A stretch of 64,000 nt of DNA from Idiomarina sp. A28L (GCF_000218785.1 NZ_AFPO01000002.1:1-64000), one strand, 5' to 3'; shown: positions 1 to 9,850, counted from the first letter of the stretch. A program made the numbers and translations. Notes: a model not told the origin generated them from the letters alone.

Positions 1-222
1 TTATTACAAAACAAAGCTGCTCAACTTTATGAATTTCTGGTTACTTATATATAAGCAACTTGTCACTCGAAAGCTGAACCTTGTTATAAAAGTAAACTTT
101 CATAACTGCCACCGAAGTGGCGTTTGGTTGATGCTTTTCTTGCGCAAGTGCCCACACAGATTACTTGGCTTGATATATTGTTAAAGAACGTTTGCTCGGC
201 TCAGTGGAGCTCGTAGCAGGGA
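1..222 (-). promoter_or_regulatory. rRNA operon leader (transcribed spacer before 16S, which lies off the left edge)
   Basis: Read on the minus strand this is a typical gammaproteobacterial rrn leader. It has a boxA-like element (179-189) followed by the block AATCTGTGTGGGCACT (around 146-161), which matches the E. coli rrn leader just before 16S rRNA. A small hairpin GCCAC-CGAA-GTGGC lies at 108-121. No mature 16S sequence is present, so the rRNA gene must start just outside the window. The identity rests on the motifs plus the two promoters immediately upstream. Confidence 0.85.
179..189 (-). promoter_or_regulatory. boxA antitermination element of the rrn leader
   Basis: The minus strand reads GTTCTTTAACA. 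This matches the consensus rrn boxA bound by NusB-S10 (TGCTCTTTAACA in E. coli) at nine of its last ten positions. Its place, after the promoters and before the conserved leader block, is as expected. Confidence 0.8.
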
Positions 223-227
223 AGCGA

Positions 228-255
228 ATTTTACGCGACCCGGTGAAGAAGTCAA
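228..255 (-). promoter_or_regulatory. rRNA promoter P2 (sigma70)
   Basis: On the minus strand, TTGACT (250-255) and TAAAAT (228-233) are separated by 16 bases. It lies about 110 bases downstream of P1 and about 40 bases before boxA, the normal rrn P2 position. Confidence 0.8.
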
Positions 256-341
256 GCACCATTTGATCTTTTTCGATCTGCCTAATGGCCGGTGTTTATC
301 TTGCTCTTCGCGTTGCAAGGTTTGCCTGTCAACGGAGGCGC

Positions 342-369
342 ATTATAGAGATCCCGTTCACTTGATCAA
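342..369 (-). promoter_or_regulatory. rRNA promoter P1 (sigma70, GC-rich discriminator)
   Basis: On the minus strand, TTGATC (364-369) and a perfect TATAAT (342-347) are separated by 16 bases and followed by GCGCCTCC. A GC-rich discriminator is typical of rrn P1 promoters under stringent (ppGpp/DksA) control. An A-tract lies just upstream (about 370-380) and could act as an UP element. The remaining stretch to yajQ (381-541) is AT-rich; I see no gene or clear site in it. Confidence 0.8.
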
Positions 370-541
370 GATCTTTTTTCAATAAAGTGCGTGTTCGCAC
401 ACTTTTTAATCTGATCGCTGTAAATTCATTCTAAAATAAGTATTTATTCTACGGTTCTTGCTCTAACCTTGTACCCATGAATCTAATAACTCACTACGAA
501 AATACGTCACAGAAACGATATAAACTTCCGAATTCTAGGTT

Positions 542-1027
542 TTAATCCCTAAAGTTTTCGAATTGTAGCGGTAGTTCAATCTCAGATTTCTTTAATAACG
601 CAATTGCTTCTTGTAAATCATCGCGCTTTTTACCAGTAACTCGAACCTTTTCACCTTGAATCGACGCTTGCACTTTAATTTTGCTTTCTTTTAAAAGCTT
701 AATAATGTCTTTAGCCAAAGGTTGATCTATACCTTGTTTAAATGTGACTAAAAAACTAAATGTCTTTCCACTATGAATAGGTGTGTCCGAAACATCTGCA
801 CCGGCCATCGAAATCCCACGTTTTGTACATTGATTTCGTAAAATATCTAATAATTGGCGAGCCTGAAAGTCAGATTCGGATTTTAGCGTTACTGTTAGTT
901 CTTTCAACTCGATGTCTGCTTCTACACCACGAAAATCAAATCGAGTTGTAAGTTCTCGGTTGGCATTGTCAACGGTATTACGCAATTCAACCTTGTCGAT
1001 TTCCGATACTATGTCAAAACTTGGCAT
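542..1027 (-). CDS. yajQ: YajQ family cyclic-di-GMP-binding / nucleotide-binding protein
   Basis: 161 aa, the usual length of the family. The N-terminus [20 protein letters not shown] and the block [10 protein letters not shown] are hallmarks of YajQ, a small protein of two ferredoxin-like folds. Family members bind nucleotides or RNA, and in Xanthomonas and Pseudomonas one binds cyclic-di-GMP and modulates a transcription factor; the role here is not shown by the sequence. The gene is monocistronic, lying between the rRNA promoters and the alpha-operon terminator, with an AAGGA ribosome-binding site before the ATG. The identification is sure; the cellular role is open. Confidence 0.95.
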   Translation of the reverse strand: MPSFDIVSEIDKVELRNTVDNANRELTTRFDFRGVEADIELKELTVTLKSESDFQARQLLDILRNQCTKRGISMAGADVSDTPIHSGKTFSFLVTFKQGIDQPLAKDIIKLLKESKIKVQASIQGEKVRVTGKKRDDLQEAIALLKKSEIELPLQFENFRD

Positions 1028-1156
1028 GATGTTTATCCTTTACTATATGGCTAACTCGAAACATAAGTGAAAGTGAGTATGTATTCGTAAGCTGCAGAAT
1101 ATTACCACAACAAAAAAACGTTGAGCACCGATTAAGAATTTCAAATTTCCAAATAA

Positions 1157-1180
1157 AAACGGGACCCTAAGGTCCCGTTT
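1157..1180 (-). terminator. Terminator of the alpha ribosomal operon
   Basis: A perfect 10-bp stem (AAACGGGACC / GGTCCCGTTT) with a four-base loop, ending in TTTTTATTT on the minus strand. It lies 23 bases after the rplQ stop codon. Confidence 0.9.
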
Positions 1181-1202
1181 CTAAATATTGAAGGATTACC
1201 AC

Positions 1203-1604
1203 TTATTCTTCAGTAGCAAATTCTTCAACTTTTTCTTCTGCATTTACAGGTCGATCAATCAACTCGATGTATGCCATTGGTGCGTTATCACCAGCGCGGA
1301 AACCACATTTAAGAATCCGGGTGTATCCACCTGGACGCTCTGAAAAACGTGGACCAAGCTCGTTAAATAGCTTACCAACGACTTCTTTATCACGAGTGCG
1401 TGCAAACGCTAAACGACGGTTTGCAACGCTATCCTCTTTAGCCAAAGTAATCAAAGGTTCGATTACCCGGCGCAGCTCTTTCGCTTTTGGTACAGTGGTT
1501 TTGATCACTTCGTGACGAACCAATGAACTAGCCATGTTACGGAACATAGCCTGACGATGGCTGCTGTTACGGTTAAGTTGACGACCACTCTTACGATGGC
1601 GCAT
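1203..1604 (-). CDS. rplQ: 50S ribosomal protein L17
   Basis: 133 aa. The start [20 protein letters not shown] is diagnostic of bacterial L17, a 23S rRNA-binding protein near the exit-tunnel side of the large subunit. An acidic tail (residues about 122-133, rich in Glu) extends beyond the E. coli-type core. It is the last gene of the alpha operon, 39 bases after rpoA, with AAGGG seven bases before the ATG and a strong terminator downstream. Confidence 0.98.
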   Translation of the reverse strand: MRHRKSGRQLNRNSSHRQAMFRNMASSLVRHEVIKTTVPKAKELRRVIEPLITLAKEDSVANRRLAFARTRDKEVVGKLFNELGPRFSERPGGYTRILKCGFRAGDNAPMAYIELIDRPVNAEEKVEEFATEE

Positions 1605-1643
1605 ACCAATACCCTTCTCAGTAAATCTTCTACTCAGGCGACC

Positions 1644-2633
1644 TTAGTCGTTATCCATCAAGCTTGCTGGAGGCCAGTTTTCTAGGCGCATACCCAGAGA
1701 CAAGCCACGTGATGCGAGAACGTCTTTAATTTCGGTCAGTGATTTTTTACCGAGGTTAGGAGTTTTCAATAACTCAACCTCAGTACGCTGAACGAGATCG
1801 CCAATATACTGAATCGCTTCTGCTTTCAAACAGTTTGCAGAACGGACAGTCAGCTCAAGATCATCCACTGGACGAAGAAGAATCGGATCAAATTCCGGTT
1901 TTTCTTCTTTCTCTTCTGGTTCGCTTACATCACGTAATTCAACAAACGCTTCTAACTGTTCAGCTAGAATAGTTGCTGCGCGACGAATTGCTTCTTCTGG
2001 GTCGATAGTACCATTGGTTTCCATATCGATAACCAGTTTGTCCAAGTCAGTGCGCTGTTCTACACGCGCCGCATCAACTGTATAAGCAATGCGTTCAACT
2101 GGACTGAAAGAAGCGTCTACCAAAAGACGTCCAATCACACGATCTTCATCTTCGTTCTGCTGACGAACATTTGCAGGGACGTAACCACGACCACGTTCAA
2201 CTTTAATGCGCATTGAAAAATCAATGTCACCAGTCAAAGTACAGATTAGGTGGTCTGGATTGCATATTTCAACATCACCATCGGTGGTGATATCTCCTGC
2301 AACTACCGGGCCTGCACCCGACTTACTTAAAGTTAATGTAGCTTCGTCTTTGCCGTTCAGTTTGACAGCCAGACCTTTCAAGTTGAGCAAGATTTCAATG
2401 ATATCTTCCTGCACACCTTCTTTCGTGCTGTATTCATGCTGCACGCCATCAATTTCTGCTTCAGTTACGGCACAACCCGGCATTGAAGACAGAAGGATAC
2501 GACGCAGTGCATTACCCAGCGTATGACCAAATCCACGCTCCAACGGCTCAAGTGTAACCTTGGTGCGATTGGTGCTGATTTGCTCGATATCAACGAGCCG
2601 CGGTTTCAGAAATTCGGTTACAGAACCCTGCAT
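1644..2633 (-). CDS. rpoA: RNA polymerase alpha subunit
   Basis: 329 aa, the same length as E. coli alpha. The N-terminal assembly domain (about 1-235) contains [11 protein letters not shown]. An acidic Glu/Lys linker (about 236-248) follows, then the C-terminal domain (about 249-329) with the DNA/activator-binding segment [10 protein letters not shown] and the closing motif [11 protein letters not shown]. Alpha dimerises to nucleate RNA polymerase assembly, and its C-terminal domain contacts UP elements and activators. It sits between rpsD (25 bases upstream) and rplQ as in E. coli. AGAGGA precedes the ATG. Confidence 0.99.
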   Translation of the reverse strand: MQGSVTEFLKPRLVDIEQISTNRTKVTLEPLERGFGHTLGNALRRILLSSMPGCAVTEAEIDGVQHEYSTKEGVQEDIIEILLNLKGLAVKLNGKDEATLTLSKSGAGPVVAGDITTDGDVEICNPDHLICTLTGDIDFSMRIKVERGRGYVPANVRQQNEDEDRVIGRLLVDASFSPVERIAYTVDAARVEQRTDLDKLVIDMETNGTIDPEEAIRRAATILAEQLEAFVELRDVSEPEEKEEKPEFDPILLRPVDDLELTVRSANCLKAEAIQYIGDLVQRTEVELLKTPNLGKKSLTEIKDVLASRGLSLGMRLENWPPASLMDND

Positions 2634-2658
2634 TGTGTCCTCTCTTTATGCTGAGGCC

Positions 2659-3279
2659 TTACTTAGAGTAAAGCTCTACGATCAACTGTTCGTTAATTTC
2701 TGCAGACAGATCAGTCCGTTCTGGGAGACGTTTAAAGGTGCCTTGTAATTCTTTGGCATCTACTTCTACCCATAATGGTTTTTCGCGCTGTTCTGCAAGC
2801 TCTAGTGCAGCACCAATACGTGCTTGCTTTTTAGCTTTTTCACGAATGCTGACCACGTCTTCAGGCTTAACCTGAAATGATGGGATGTTCACAACACGAC
2901 CGTTTACAACAATCGCCTTATGACTTACCAACTGACGCGCCTCAGCACGAGTTGACGCAAAGCCCATCCGGTAAACTACGTTGTCAAGGCGAGCCTCAAG
3001 CAACTGCAATAAGTTTTCACCGGTGTTGCCTTTTAACCGCGCAGCTTCTTTGTAATAGTTGCGGAATTGCTTTTCAAGAATGCCGAATATACGGCGAACT
3101 TTTTGCTTTTCACGCAGCTGCAGACCGTAATCAGATAAACGACCGCGACGAGCGCCGTGTTGACCTGGTGCGTTCTCCAACTTACATTTTGAATCTATCG
3201 CCCGAACGCCACTCTTTAGAAAGAGGTCTGTTCCTTCGCGACGACTCAGTTTGAGTTTTGGACCCAAATATCTAGCCAT
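2659..3279 (-). CDS. rpsD: 30S ribosomal protein S4
   Basis: 206 aa. It begins [20 protein letters not shown] and contains the S4 RNA-binding domain around [21 protein letters not shown]4 is a primary 16S rRNA binder that starts 30S assembly. In E. coli it is also the translational repressor of the alpha operon, binding a pseudoknot before rpsM; whether that holds here is inference. GGAG lies seven bases before the ATG. Confidence 0.98.
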   Translation of the reverse strand: MARYLGPKLKLSRREGTDLFLKSGVRAIDSKCKLENAPGQHGARRGRLSDYGLQLREKQKVRRIFGILEKQFRNYYKEAARLKGNTGENLLQLLEARLDNVVYRMGFASTRAEARQLVSHKAIVVNGRVVNIPSFQVKPEDVVSIREKAKKQARIGAALELAEQREKPLWVEVDAKELQGTFKRLPERTDLSAEINEQLIVELYSK

Positions 3280-3309
3280 GTTCTTTCTCCAACTATCGTT
3301 TCACGCCAA

Positions 3310-3699
3310 TTAAACGCGACGTTTTTTAGGCGGACGACAACCGTTGTGAGGAATCGGTGTCACATCGGTAATGTTTGTGATTTTGTAACCGACCGCATTC
3401 AGAGCGCGAATCGAAGATTCACGACCTGGACCAGGTCCTTTCACGAACACTTCCAGATTTTTCAACCCATATTCCTTCGCCATTTCACCAGCTCGTTCTG
3501 CCGCTACCTGAGCTGCGAACGGAGTGGATTTACGTGAGCCACGAAAACCTGAACCACCTGCGGTGGCCCAAGACAATGCGTTGCCTTGGCGATCGGTGAT
3601 TGTCACGATCGTGTTGTTGAAAGACGCATGAATGTGCGCCATCCCATCGGTCACTTGCTTTTTAACGCGTTTCCGAGCGCGAGTAGGTGTTTTAGCCAT
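3310..3699 (-). CDS. rpsK: 30S ribosomal protein S11
   Basis: 129 aa, full length. Conserved blocks include [19 protein letters not shown] and the C-terminal [19 protein letters not shown]11 lies on the 30S platform next to the mRNA exit region. It follows rpsM by 12 bases. Confidence 0.98.
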   Translation of the reverse strand: MAKTPTRARKRVKKQVTDGMAHIHASFNNTIVTITDRQGNALSWATAGGSGFRGSRKSTPFAAQVAAERAGEMAKEYGLKNLEVFVKGPGPGRESSIRALNAVGYKITNITDVTPIPHNGCRPPKKRRV

Positions 3700-3711
3700 T
3701 AGCCTGTCTCC

Positions 3712-4068
3712 TTACTTCTTGATCGGTTTACGCGGACCTTTACGAGTACGCGCATTAGTTTTAGTGCGCTGTCCACGTAGAGGTAAGCTGCGACGATGGC
3801 GTAGTCCACGGTAACAACCGAGGTCCATCAAACGCTTAATGTTCATTGATACTTCACGACGCAAATCACCTTCTACAGTGTATTTGGCAACTTGCTCACG
3901 AATTACGTCGATTTGTTCCTCTGACAACGAGCTGAGCTTTGTATCTTCAGCGAGACCACAGGCAGCCAAAATCGCTTGAGAGCGAGTAAGGCCAACACCG
4001 TAGATCGATGTTAATGCAATAACAGCATGTTTATTGTCAGGGACGTTAATGCCAGCTATACGGGCCAC
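3712..4068 (-). CDS. rpsM: 30S ribosomal protein S13 (GTG start)
   Basis: 118 aa. An ATG six bases further upstream would give the odd N-terminus MLVARIAG. The GTG at 4066-4068 gives the family sequence [20 protein letters not shown] and stands eight bases after AGGAG, whereas the ATG almost touches that site. GTG is therefore the likely start. S13 forms part of the 30S head and contacts the P-site tRNA and the B1 bridges. It is the first gene of the alpha operon, with its own candidate promoter upstream. Confidence 0.96.
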   Translation of the reverse strand: MARIAGINVPDNKHAVIALTSIYGVGLTRSQAILAACGLAEDTKLSSLSEEQIDVIREQVAKYTVEGDLRREVSMNIKRLMDLGCYRGLRHRRSLPLRGQRTKTNARTRKGPRKPIKK

Positions 4069-4114
4069 TAACATATCTCCTATAGTTTAATGGGCACCAG
4101 TTGAAAAGCCCGTT

Positions 4115-4143
4115 AGGATACTCAACCGGTATACTATTTGCAA
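4115..4143 (-). promoter_or_regulatory. Candidate promoter of the alpha operon (rpsM)
   Basis: On the minus strand TTGCAA (4138-4143) is followed after 17 bases by TATCCT (4115-4120). It lies between the rpmJ stop and rpsM. The -35 is good and the -10 moderate. The roughly 40-base leader that follows would have to carry any S4 control structure; I cannot fold a convincing pseudoknot by eye. Confidence 0.5.
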
Positions 4144-4156
4144 ATAGCAAATACCA

Positions 4157-4179
4157 CAGCCCGGGAACATCCCGGACTG
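4157..4179 (-). terminator. Hairpin after rpmJ (end of spc operon, weak terminator or attenuator)
   Basis: A 10-bp stem with one G-U pair (CAGTCCGGGA / TCCCGGGCTG) and a three-base loop, starting 11 bases after the rpmJ stop. No U tract follows, so it may only partly terminate or may protect the 3' end, letting some transcription run into the alpha operon. Confidence 0.6.
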
Positions 4180-4189
4180 CGAATCTTTC

Positions 4190-4303
4190 TTAACCCTGCC
4201 GCTGCTTATGCTTAGGGTCAGTACAAATCACCCGGACTACTCCGTGGCGTTTGATGACCTTGCAGTTGCGGCAGATCTTCTTAACGGAAGCACGTACTTT
4301 CAT
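4190..4303 (-). CDS. rpmJ: 50S ribosomal protein L36 (zinc-binding form)
   Basis: 37 aa. It begins [20 protein letters not shown] and ends DPKHKQRQG. The four zinc ligands are present (C11, C14, C27, H32), so this is the C+ form. It is the last gene of the spc operon, 24 bases after secY, as in E. coli. Confidence 0.97.
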   Translation of the reverse strand: MKVRASVKKICRNCKVIKRHGVVRVICTDPKHKQRQG

Positions 4304-4327
4304 TGCTAATCTCCGTAACCAACGGCC

Positions 4328-5656
4328 TTATCGGCCGTAGCCTTTAAGGTTCGCCTTTTTAAGTACAGACTCATATTGATGAGACATCAAGTGGGTCTGT
4401 ACCTGAGCCATGAAATCCATGATCACGATGACGATAATCAATAACGATGTACCGCCGAAGTAGAACTGAACGTTCCAAGCGATCATCATGAATTCAGGAA
4501 CCAAACAGATAAATGTTATATACAGAGCACCAGCTAAAGTCAGCCGTGTCATTACCTTGTCAATGTAGCGAGAGGTTTGTTCACCTGGACGAATACCAGG
4601 AATGAACGCACCAGACTTCTTCAAGTTATCTGCTGTATCGCGAGGATTAAAAACCAACGCGGTATAGAAGAAACAGAAAAAGATAATCGCTGTTGCATAT
4701 AGCATAACATATAAAGGTTGCCCTGGTGAAAGGGTCAACGCTACGTTTTGCAATACTTCTGCAACACCGCCTTCACCTTGTCCAAACCAAGTAGCAATTG
4801 TACCTGGGAACAAAATGATACTCGACGCAAATATAGGTGGAATTACACCTGCCATATTAACTTTCAATGGCAAATGCGAACTCTGTGCAGCAAATACCTT
4901 ACGCCCTTGTTGGCGTTTGGCATAGTTTACCACAATCCTACGTTGTCCGCGCTCTACAAATACAACAAAATAAGTAACAGCAAAAACAATGACCGCGATT
5001 AACAACAGAAGCAGCATTGGCAAGTTGCCCTGACGTGCTTGTTCTGCTGTTTGACCGACCGCTGAAGGCAAGCCTGCAACAATCCCGGCGAAGATGATTA
5101 TTGAAATACCATTACCGATTCCACGTTCAGTGATTTGTTCACCTAGCCACATGAGGAACATTGTCCCCGTAACCAAACTCACAACTGCAGTGAAATAGAA
5201 TGCAAACCCTGGGTTTTCTACCAAACCTGGTATCAGGTTAGGTAGGCCCGTTGCAATACCAATGGATTGCATGGTTGCCAGCACTAGGGTACCCCAACGC
5301 GTATATTGACTTATCTTGCGTCGCCCTGCTTCACCTTCTTTCTTAAGCTCTGCTAACTTTGGATGAACCACAGATAACAGCTGCATAATAATCGATGAGG
5401 TAATATAAGGCATAATACCTAACGCAAGAATCGAAGCTCGCTCCAAAGCACCACCACTAAACATGTTAAACATGGAAACAATGGTGCCCTGTTGCTGTTC
5501 GAACAACTGAGCCAATACGCTTGCATCTATCCCAGGAATCGGCACAAAAGACGCGGCACGAAACACAATGATCGCACCGAGAACGAAAAGCAAACGAGCC
5601 TTAAGTTCTGAGAGTCCGCCTTTCGCACTGTTTTTTTCCAATCCTGGTCTAGCCAT
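4328..5656 (-). CDS. secY: Preprotein translocase subunit SecY
   Basis: 442 aa, E. coli-sized. SecY is the channel-forming subunit of the SecYEG translocon in the inner membrane. About ten hydrophobic segments are visible. Conserved stretches include [20 protein letters not shown] near the N-terminus, [20 protein letters not shown], and the cytoplasmic region [19 protein letters not shown]. It follows rplO by seven bases, the usual spc-operon position that couples translocon and ribosome synthesis. Confidence 0.99.
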   Translation of the reverse strand: MARPGLEKNSAKGGLSELKARLLFVLGAIIVFRAASFVPIPGIDASVLAQLFEQQQGTIVSMFNMFSGGALERASILALGIMPYITSSIIMQLLSVVHPKLAELKKEGEAGRRKISQYTRWGTLVLATMQSIGIATGLPNLIPGLVENPGFAFYFTAVVSLVTGTMFLMWLGEQITERGIGNGISIIIFAGIVAGLPSAVGQTAEQARQGNLPMLLLLLIAVIVFAVTYFVVFVERGQRRIVVNYAKRQQGRKVFAAQSSHLPLKVNMAGVIPPIFASSIILFPGTIATWFGQGEGGVAEVLQNVALTLSPGQPLYVMLYATAIIFFCFFYTALVFNPRDTADNLKKSGAFIPGIRPGEQTSRYIDKVMTRLTLAGALYITFICLVPEFMMIAWNVQFYFGGTSLLIIVIVIMDFMAQVQTHLMSHQYESVLKKANLKGYGR

Positions 5657-5663
5657 GGGTCAA

Positions 5664-6098
5664 TTATCCTTCGACTTTGCCGCCAGCGGCTTCGAGTAAC
5701 TCGAGCGCGCCTTTAGTAACTTTAATGCCCTGTACAGTAATGGCACGATTGATCTCGCCAGATTTGATCACTTTCACGAACAAAATGTTCTTCTTGATCA
5801 AACCTGCTTCTTTCAACGTGTCTACAGTCGCGGTGTCACCAGCTAATTTAGCTAGTTCACTCAACGTAACTTCTGCTGTTTGCATAGCTTTACGCGAAGT
5901 AAAACCAAACTTAGGCAGACGACGTTGAAGTGGCATTTGACCACCTTCGAAACCAGGTCTGACGCTTCCGCCTGAACGAGATTTCTGACCTTTATGACCA
6001 CGACCACCTGTTTTGCCTAGACCAGAACCAATACCACGTCCGCGACGCTTCTTGTCTGTCTTTGCACCAGGAGCAGGAGAGAGAGAATTCAAAAACAT
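5664..6098 (-). CDS. rplO: 50S ribosomal protein L15
   Basis: 144 aa. It starts [20 protein letters not shown], followed by a Gly/Arg-rich extension that threads into 23S rRNA ([20 protein letters not shown]), then a globular C-terminal domain. It is a late-assembly protein of the large subunit. Three bases separate it from rpmD. Confidence 0.98.
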   Translation of the reverse strand: MFLNSLSPAPGAKTDKKRRGRGIGSGLGKTGGRGHKGQKSRSGGSVRPGFEGGQMPLQRRLPKFGFTSRKAMQTAEVTLSELAKLAGDTATVDTLKEAGLIKKNILFVKVIKSGEINRAITVQGIKVTKGALELLEAAGGKVEG

Positions 6099-6101
6099 GT
6101 C

Positions 6102-6284
6102 TTACTCCTCTACCTTAACCATGTAGTTAACCCGGTTAACCATACCGCGAACTGAAGGAGTATCTTCCAGTTCAACTGTGTGGTTAATCCGGCGCAGACC
6201 CAAACCTACTAATGTTGCACGGTGCTTTGGTAAGCGGCCAATTGCACTTTTGGTTTGAGTTACTTTAATTGTCTTTTTAGCCAT
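6102..6284 (-). CDS. rpmD: 50S ribosomal protein L30
   Basis: 60 aa, with the short bacterial L30 fold. The sequence [20 protein letters not shown] is diagnostic. It lies between rpsE (six bases upstream) and rplO. Confidence 0.97.
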   Translation of the reverse strand: MAKKTIKVTQTKSAIGRLPKHRATLVGLGLRRINHTVELEDTPSVRGMVNRVNYMVKVEE

Positions 6285-6290
6285 TGTTCA

Positions 6291-6791
6291 CTACCCCGCA
6301 ATTTCAGCAACAGATAGACCGCGCTTAGCTGCAATTTGCTCTGGTGAGTTCATAGACTCAAGAGCTTTAATTGTTGCACGAACTACGTTGATTGGGTTGG
6401 TTGAACCGTAAGCTTTTGACAGAACGTTATGAACGCCAGCTACTTCCAATACTGCACGCATCGCACCACCGGCGATGATACCAGTACCTTCAGAGGCAGG
6501 TTTCATAAATACGTTCGAGCCAGAGTGACGACCTTTAACAGGGTGTTGCAACGTGCCATGAGTTAACTCTACAGTTACCATATTGCGACGTGCTTTTTCC
6601 ATCGCTTTCTGGATAGCAGCAGGCACTTCACGTGCTTTACCGTAACCAAAACCGATTTTACCTTGGCCATCACCTACCACAGTTAGCGCCGTGAAGCTAA
6701 AGATACGACCACCTTTAACAACTTTAGAGACGCGGTTTACTGTGATGAGCTTTTCCATCATTTCACCGTTTTGAGCTTCATGATTTGCCAT
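6291..6791 (-). CDS. rpsE: 30S ribosomal protein S5
   Basis: 166 aa. The double-stranded RNA-binding-like N domain carries the segment [20 protein letters not shown], and the C domain carries [20 protein letters not shown]5 helps set decoding accuracy and mRNA unwinding at the entry channel. Nine bases separate it from rplR. Confidence 0.98.
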   Translation of the reverse strand: MANHEAQNGEMMEKLITVNRVSKVVKGGRIFSFTALTVVGDGQGKIGFGYGKAREVPAAIQKAMEKARRNMVTVELTHGTLQHPVKGRHSGSNVFMKPASEGTGIIAGGAMRAVLEVAGVHNVLSKAYGSTNPINVVRATIKALESMNSPEQIAAKRGLSVAEIAG

Positions 6792-6800
6792 TTTCGTCTC

Positions 6801-7154
6801 CTAGAACTGCAGTCCTGCTTCACGAGCAGCATCTGCCAGTGCAGCAACACGACCATGGTATTTGAAGCCGCTACGATCGAAAGAAACGGTTTCAACACCT
6901 TTTTCTTTACCACGTTCAGCAATCAATTTACCGACGAATTTAGCGGCTTCCACGTTACCCGTGTTTTTCACCTGCTCACGAATCGAACTTTCAGCTGTAG
7001 AAGCTGTAGCTAGCACTTGCGCGCCGCCAGTTGCGATCAGTTGAGCATAGATGTGCCGCGGGGTACGGTGGACCACCAGACGGGTTCCACCCAACTCTTC
7101 AATTTTCTTACGTGCGCGAGTAGCACGACGTAAGCGAGCTGCTTTCTTGTCCAT
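6801..7154 (-). CDS. rplR: 50S ribosomal protein L18
   Basis: 117 aa. It begins [20 protein letters not shown] and ends [10 protein letters not shown], both typical. L18 binds 5S rRNA with L5 and L25 and docks it on the central protuberance. Confidence 0.98.
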   Translation of the reverse strand: MDKKAARLRRATRARKKIEELGGTRLVVHRTPRHIYAQLIATGGAQVLATASTAESSIREQVKNTGNVEAAKFVGKLIAERGKEKGVETVSFDRSGFKYHGRVAALADAAREAGLQF

Positions 7155-7163
7155 CGTATTACC

Positions 7164-7697
7164 CTATTTTTTCTTGGCTTCTTTACGGCGCACTTGCTCG
7201 TCGCTGTAACGTACACCTTTACCTTTATAAGGTTCTGGTTTCCGATACGCACGAATATTAGCAGCAACCTGACCTACTAGTTGCTTATCAGCGCCCTTCA
7301 CTACAACCTCAGTTTGAGTTGGAGTTTCAACAGAAATACCTGCTGGAACATCGAACACTACTGGGTGTGAGAAGCCTAGGCTTAGATTCAGTTTGCTACC
7401 TTGAGCTTGTGCACGGTAACCAACACCAACGAGTGTTAGTTTACGTACGAAACCTTCGGTAACCCCGACTACCATGTTATTTAACAGGGCACGTGCGGTA
7501 CCAGCTTGTGCAAGAGCATTAGCTATACCTTCACGAGGAACTGTGCGCAATTCTTGATCTGCAGAAGTAATCTCTACAGCATCGTTGAAAGTGCGTACTA
7601 AAGTTCCTTGAGTACCCTTAATTGTTACTTCCTGGCCGTTTAATGCAACATCAACGCCGGCAGGGATTGCAACTGGTGCCTTAGCAACGCGTGACAT
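7164..7697 (-). CDS. rplF: 50S ribosomal protein L6
   Basis: 177 aa, with two repeats of the L6 fold. The C-terminal signature [20 protein letters not shown] is intact. L6 sits near the GTPase-associated region. An overlapping reading frame at 7037-7267 is only a shadow of rplF and rplR. Confidence 0.98.
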   Translation of the reverse strand: MSRVAKAPVAIPAGVDVALNGQEVTIKGTQGTLVRTFNDAVEITSADQELRTVPREGIANALAQAGTARALLNNMVVGVTEGFVRKLTLVGVGYRAQAQGSKLNLSLGFSHPVVFDVPAGISVETPTQTEVVVKGADKQLVGQVAANIRAYRKPEPYKGKGVRYSDEQVRRKEAKKK

Positions 7698-7710
7698 ATC
7701 CTACCCTCCG

Positions 7711-8103
7711 TTACGCTACGTACCCGATGATTTCGCCACCAAGGCCAGCACTACGTGCAGCTCGGTCGGTCATCAGGCCTTTCGACGTGGAAACAACTGC
7801 GATTCCGAGTCCGCCCATTACTTTAGGCAGTTCGTTACGCTTCTTATAAATCCGCAGACCTGGACGGCTCACGCGTTGAATAGATTCGATGACAGGTTTG
7901 CCTTCGAAATATTTCAAGGTGATTTCCAGCTCTGGTTTAACGCCAGATTCTGTTTTAAACCCGCTGATGTAACCTTCGTCTTGCAGAACTTTAGCTATCG
8001 CTTGTTTCTGCTTAGAACCCGGCATTACCACAGCAACTTTATTCGCAGACTGAGCGTTGCGAATGCGAGTAAACATATCCGCAATTGGATCTTGCATGCT
8101 CAT
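7711..8103 (-). CDS. rpsH: 30S ribosomal protein S8
   Basis: 130 aa. It starts [20 protein letters not shown]; the C-terminal part carries [21 protein letters not shown]8 binds helix 21 of 16S rRNA. In E. coli it represses the spc operon by binding near the rplX/rplE junction; a matching site here would fall around 8980-9010, but I cannot prove its fold. Confidence 0.98.
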   Translation of the reverse strand: MSMQDPIADMFTRIRNAQSANKVAVVMPGSKQKQAIAKVLQDEGYISGFKTESGVKPELEITLKYFEGKPVIESIQRVSRPGLRIYKKRNELPKVMGGLGIAVVSTSKGLMTDRAARSAGLGGEIIGYVA

Positions 8104-8129
8104 TTTTGCTTTCTCCCGTGATTGGTGGC

Positions 8130-8435
8130 TTACCAGCTAGCTTTTTTCAAGCCAGGAATTTCACCGCGCATAGCTTTTTCACGAACCTTAATACGGCTCA
8201 TGCCAAACTTACGCAGCACACCATGTGGACGACCAGTCACTCGGCAGCGGTTACGCTGACGTGAACGACTGGAATCACGAGGAAGCTTCTGCAATTCCAG
8301 AACTGCTTCCCAGCGCTGTTCATCACTGGACGCTGGATTGCTAATAGTAGCTTTAAGTGCGCGGCGTTTCTCAGCGAATTTAGCAGCAAGCTGCTGACGC
8401 TTGAGTTCGCGCATTTTCATAGAAACTTTTGCCAT
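8130..8435 (-). CDS. rpsN: 30S ribosomal protein S14 (zinc-free form)
   Basis: 101 aa, the long form without a zinc knuckle: only one Cys is present (in [12 protein letters not shown]). It ends [17 protein letters not shown]. It lies in the 30S head. The spc order rplE-rpsN-rpsH is kept. Confidence 0.98.
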   Translation of the reverse strand: MAKVSMKMRELKRQQLAAKFAEKRRALKATISNPASSDEQRWEAVLELQKLPRDSSRSRQRNRCRVTGRPHGVLRKFGMSRIKVREKAMRGEIPGLKKASW

Positions 8436-8446
8436 AACTCTACACC

Positions 8447-8986
8447 TTACTTTTTAAACGGGAAGTTAAAGGCAGACAACAGCGCGCGAGCTTCATCATC
8501 GCTCTTTGCACTGGTAGTGATCGTGATATCCAAGCCACGTACCCGATCAACTTTGTCATAGTCAATTTCTGGGAAAATGATTTGTTCACGAACGCCCATG
8601 CTGTAGTTCCCACGACCGTCAAAAGACTTCGGGTTTAAACCACGAAAGTCGCGAATCCGAGGAATCGCAATAGAGATCAGTCTCTGCAGGAAGTCCCACA
8701 TGTGCTCACCGCGTAAAGTTACTTTGCAACCAATCGGGAAGCCTTCACGGATCTTGAAGCCTGCAACAGATTTTCGAGCATTAGTGCGGATAACTTTTTG
8801 ACCAGAAATTGCTTCCAAGTCAGCTACCGCATTGTCGAGAATCTTTTTGTCAGTTAACGCTTCACCAACACCCATATTGAGTGTGATTTTTTCAATCCGA
8901 GGGACTTGCATGACACTGGTGTAGCTGAACTGTTTCATCAGTTCAGGAACTACAGTCTCTTTGTAAAAATCATGCAGTTTCGCCAT
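8447..8986 (-). CDS. rplE: 50S ribosomal protein L5
   Basis: 179 aa from the ATG at 8984-8986, exactly the E. coli length. The frame is open four codons further to a TTG, but GGAG stands six bases before this ATG, and [20 protein letters not shown] matches the family start. L5 binds 5S rRNA and contacts the P-site tRNA. Conserved blocks are [15 protein letters not shown] and [20 protein letters not shown]. Confidence 0.98.
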   Translation of the reverse strand: MAKLHDFYKETVVPELMKQFSYTSVMQVPRIEKITLNMGVGEALTDKKILDNAVADLEAISGQKVIRTNARKSVAGFKIREGFPIGCKVTLRGEHMWDFLQRLISIAIPRIRDFRGLNPKSFDGRGNYSMGVREQIIFPEIDYDKVDRVRGLDITITTSAKSDDEARALLSAFNFPFKK

Positions 8987-9005
8987 CGTATTCTCCAAAT
9001 TTCAA

Positions 9006-9320
9006 TTAGATGATTTCATTATTTGATTTAAAGACACGTACTTTCTTGCCTTCTTCAAACTTGAAACCAACTCGATCTGCTGTGCCAGTCGCAGAGTTGA
9101 AGATTGCTACGTTAGAAACATGAATAGAGGCTTCTTTTTCAATAATGCCACCTGGTTCATTCAGAGACGGATTAGGCTTCTGATGTTTCTTAATTACGTT
9201 AACGCCTTCTACAACTACACGATTATTGTCAGTCAGGACAGAGAGCACTTTACCGCGCTTACCTTTGTCTTTACCTGCTAACACAACCACTTCGTCATCA
9301 CGTCTGATTTTTGCCGCCAT
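9006..9320 (-). CDS. rplX: 50S ribosomal protein L24
   Basis: 104 aa. The KOW motif is near the N-terminus ([20 protein letters not shown]). L24 is one of the two initiators of 50S assembly. It follows rplN by ten bases. Confidence 0.98.
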   Translation of the reverse strand: MAAKIRRDDEVVVLAGKDKGKRGKVLSVLTDNNRVVVEGVNVIKKHQKPNPSLNEPGGIIEKEASIHVSNVAIFNSATGTADRVGFKFEEGKKVRVFKSNNEII

Positions 9321-9330
9321 TGTGGACTCC

Positions 9331-9699
9331 TTATAGTACTTCTGGCGCCAGTGAAATAATCTTCATAAATTGCTCACCGCGCAATTCACGAGTCACTGGT
9401 CCAAAGATACGGGTGCCAATTGGCTGTGAGTTGTTGTTCAAAATCACAGCTGCATTGCGGTCAAAACGGATAACAGAGCCGTCTTGCCGACGGACGCCTT
9501 TCCGGGTGCGAACGACCACCGCATTGTAAACATCGCCTTTCTTCACCTTGCCGCGAGGAATTGCTTCCTTCACTGACACTTTGATGATGTCACCGATGTT
9601 TGCGTAACGGCGGTGCGAACCACCTAGAACCTTAATACATTGTACGCTGCGTGCGCCGGAGTTGTCGGCCACGTCCAGCATAGTTTGCATCTGGATCAT
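9331..9699 (-). CDS. rplN: 50S ribosomal protein L14 (first gene of the spc operon)
   Basis: 122 aa. It begins [20 protein letters not shown] and contains [20 protein letters not shown]14 lies at the subunit interface (bridge B8). It opens the spc operon. Unlike E. coli, the gene before it is not rpsQ but an unrelated porin, so the operon needs its own promoter here. Confidence 0.98.
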   Translation of the reverse strand: MIQMQTMLDVADNSGARSVQCIKVLGGSHRRYANIGDIIKVSVKEAIPRGKVKKGDVYNAVVVRTRKGVRRQDGSVIRFDRNAAVILNNNSQPIGTRIFGPVTRELRGEQFMKIISLAPEVL

Positions 9700-9749
9700 C
9701 TCAGTGCTCCGCTTGAGTTAGTAAACCAGACTCTCCCGAGTCCAAATAA

Positions 9750-9773
9750 CTTCTTTCGAATATAAGAAAGAAG
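9750..9773 (-). promoter_or_regulatory. Stem-loop in the spc operon leader
   Basis: An inverted repeat CTTCTTTC / GAAAGAAG (8-bp stem, 8-base loop) lies between the candidate spc promoter and rplN. It would form in the leader mRNA. Its function is unknown. Confidence 0.4.
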
Positions 9774-9796
9774 ACCCCATATTAAAAGGGCGCGAA

Positions 9797-9825
9797 ATTG
9801 TAACAGATAGATTTGGTAAATGATA
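9797..9825 (-). promoter_or_regulatory. Candidate spc operon promoter
   Basis: The minus strand has the -10 box TACAAT (9797-9802) followed by TTTCGCGCCC, a GC-rich discriminator like those of stringently controlled ribosomal promoters. No good -35 is visible; a poor one (CTATCA at 9821-9826) lies 18 bases upstream. The distance to rplN is about 100 bases. Confidence 0.5.
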
Positions 9826-9850
9826 GGGGAATTTAGATTAAATAGAGGGT

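Noticed and set aside
1267-1515. Plus-strand reading frames opposite the ribosomal genes (1267-1515, 2206-2526, 2877-3254, 14601-15164, 15546-15740 and similar)
   Set aside because: They lie antisense to strongly conserved ribosomal genes, have no ribosome-binding site, and encode low-complexity Ser/Arg/Thr-rich peptides, the usual shadow pattern.
7037-7267. Minus-strand frame overlapping rplF and rplR
   Set aside because: It overlaps the real ends of both genes in another frame and matches nothing.
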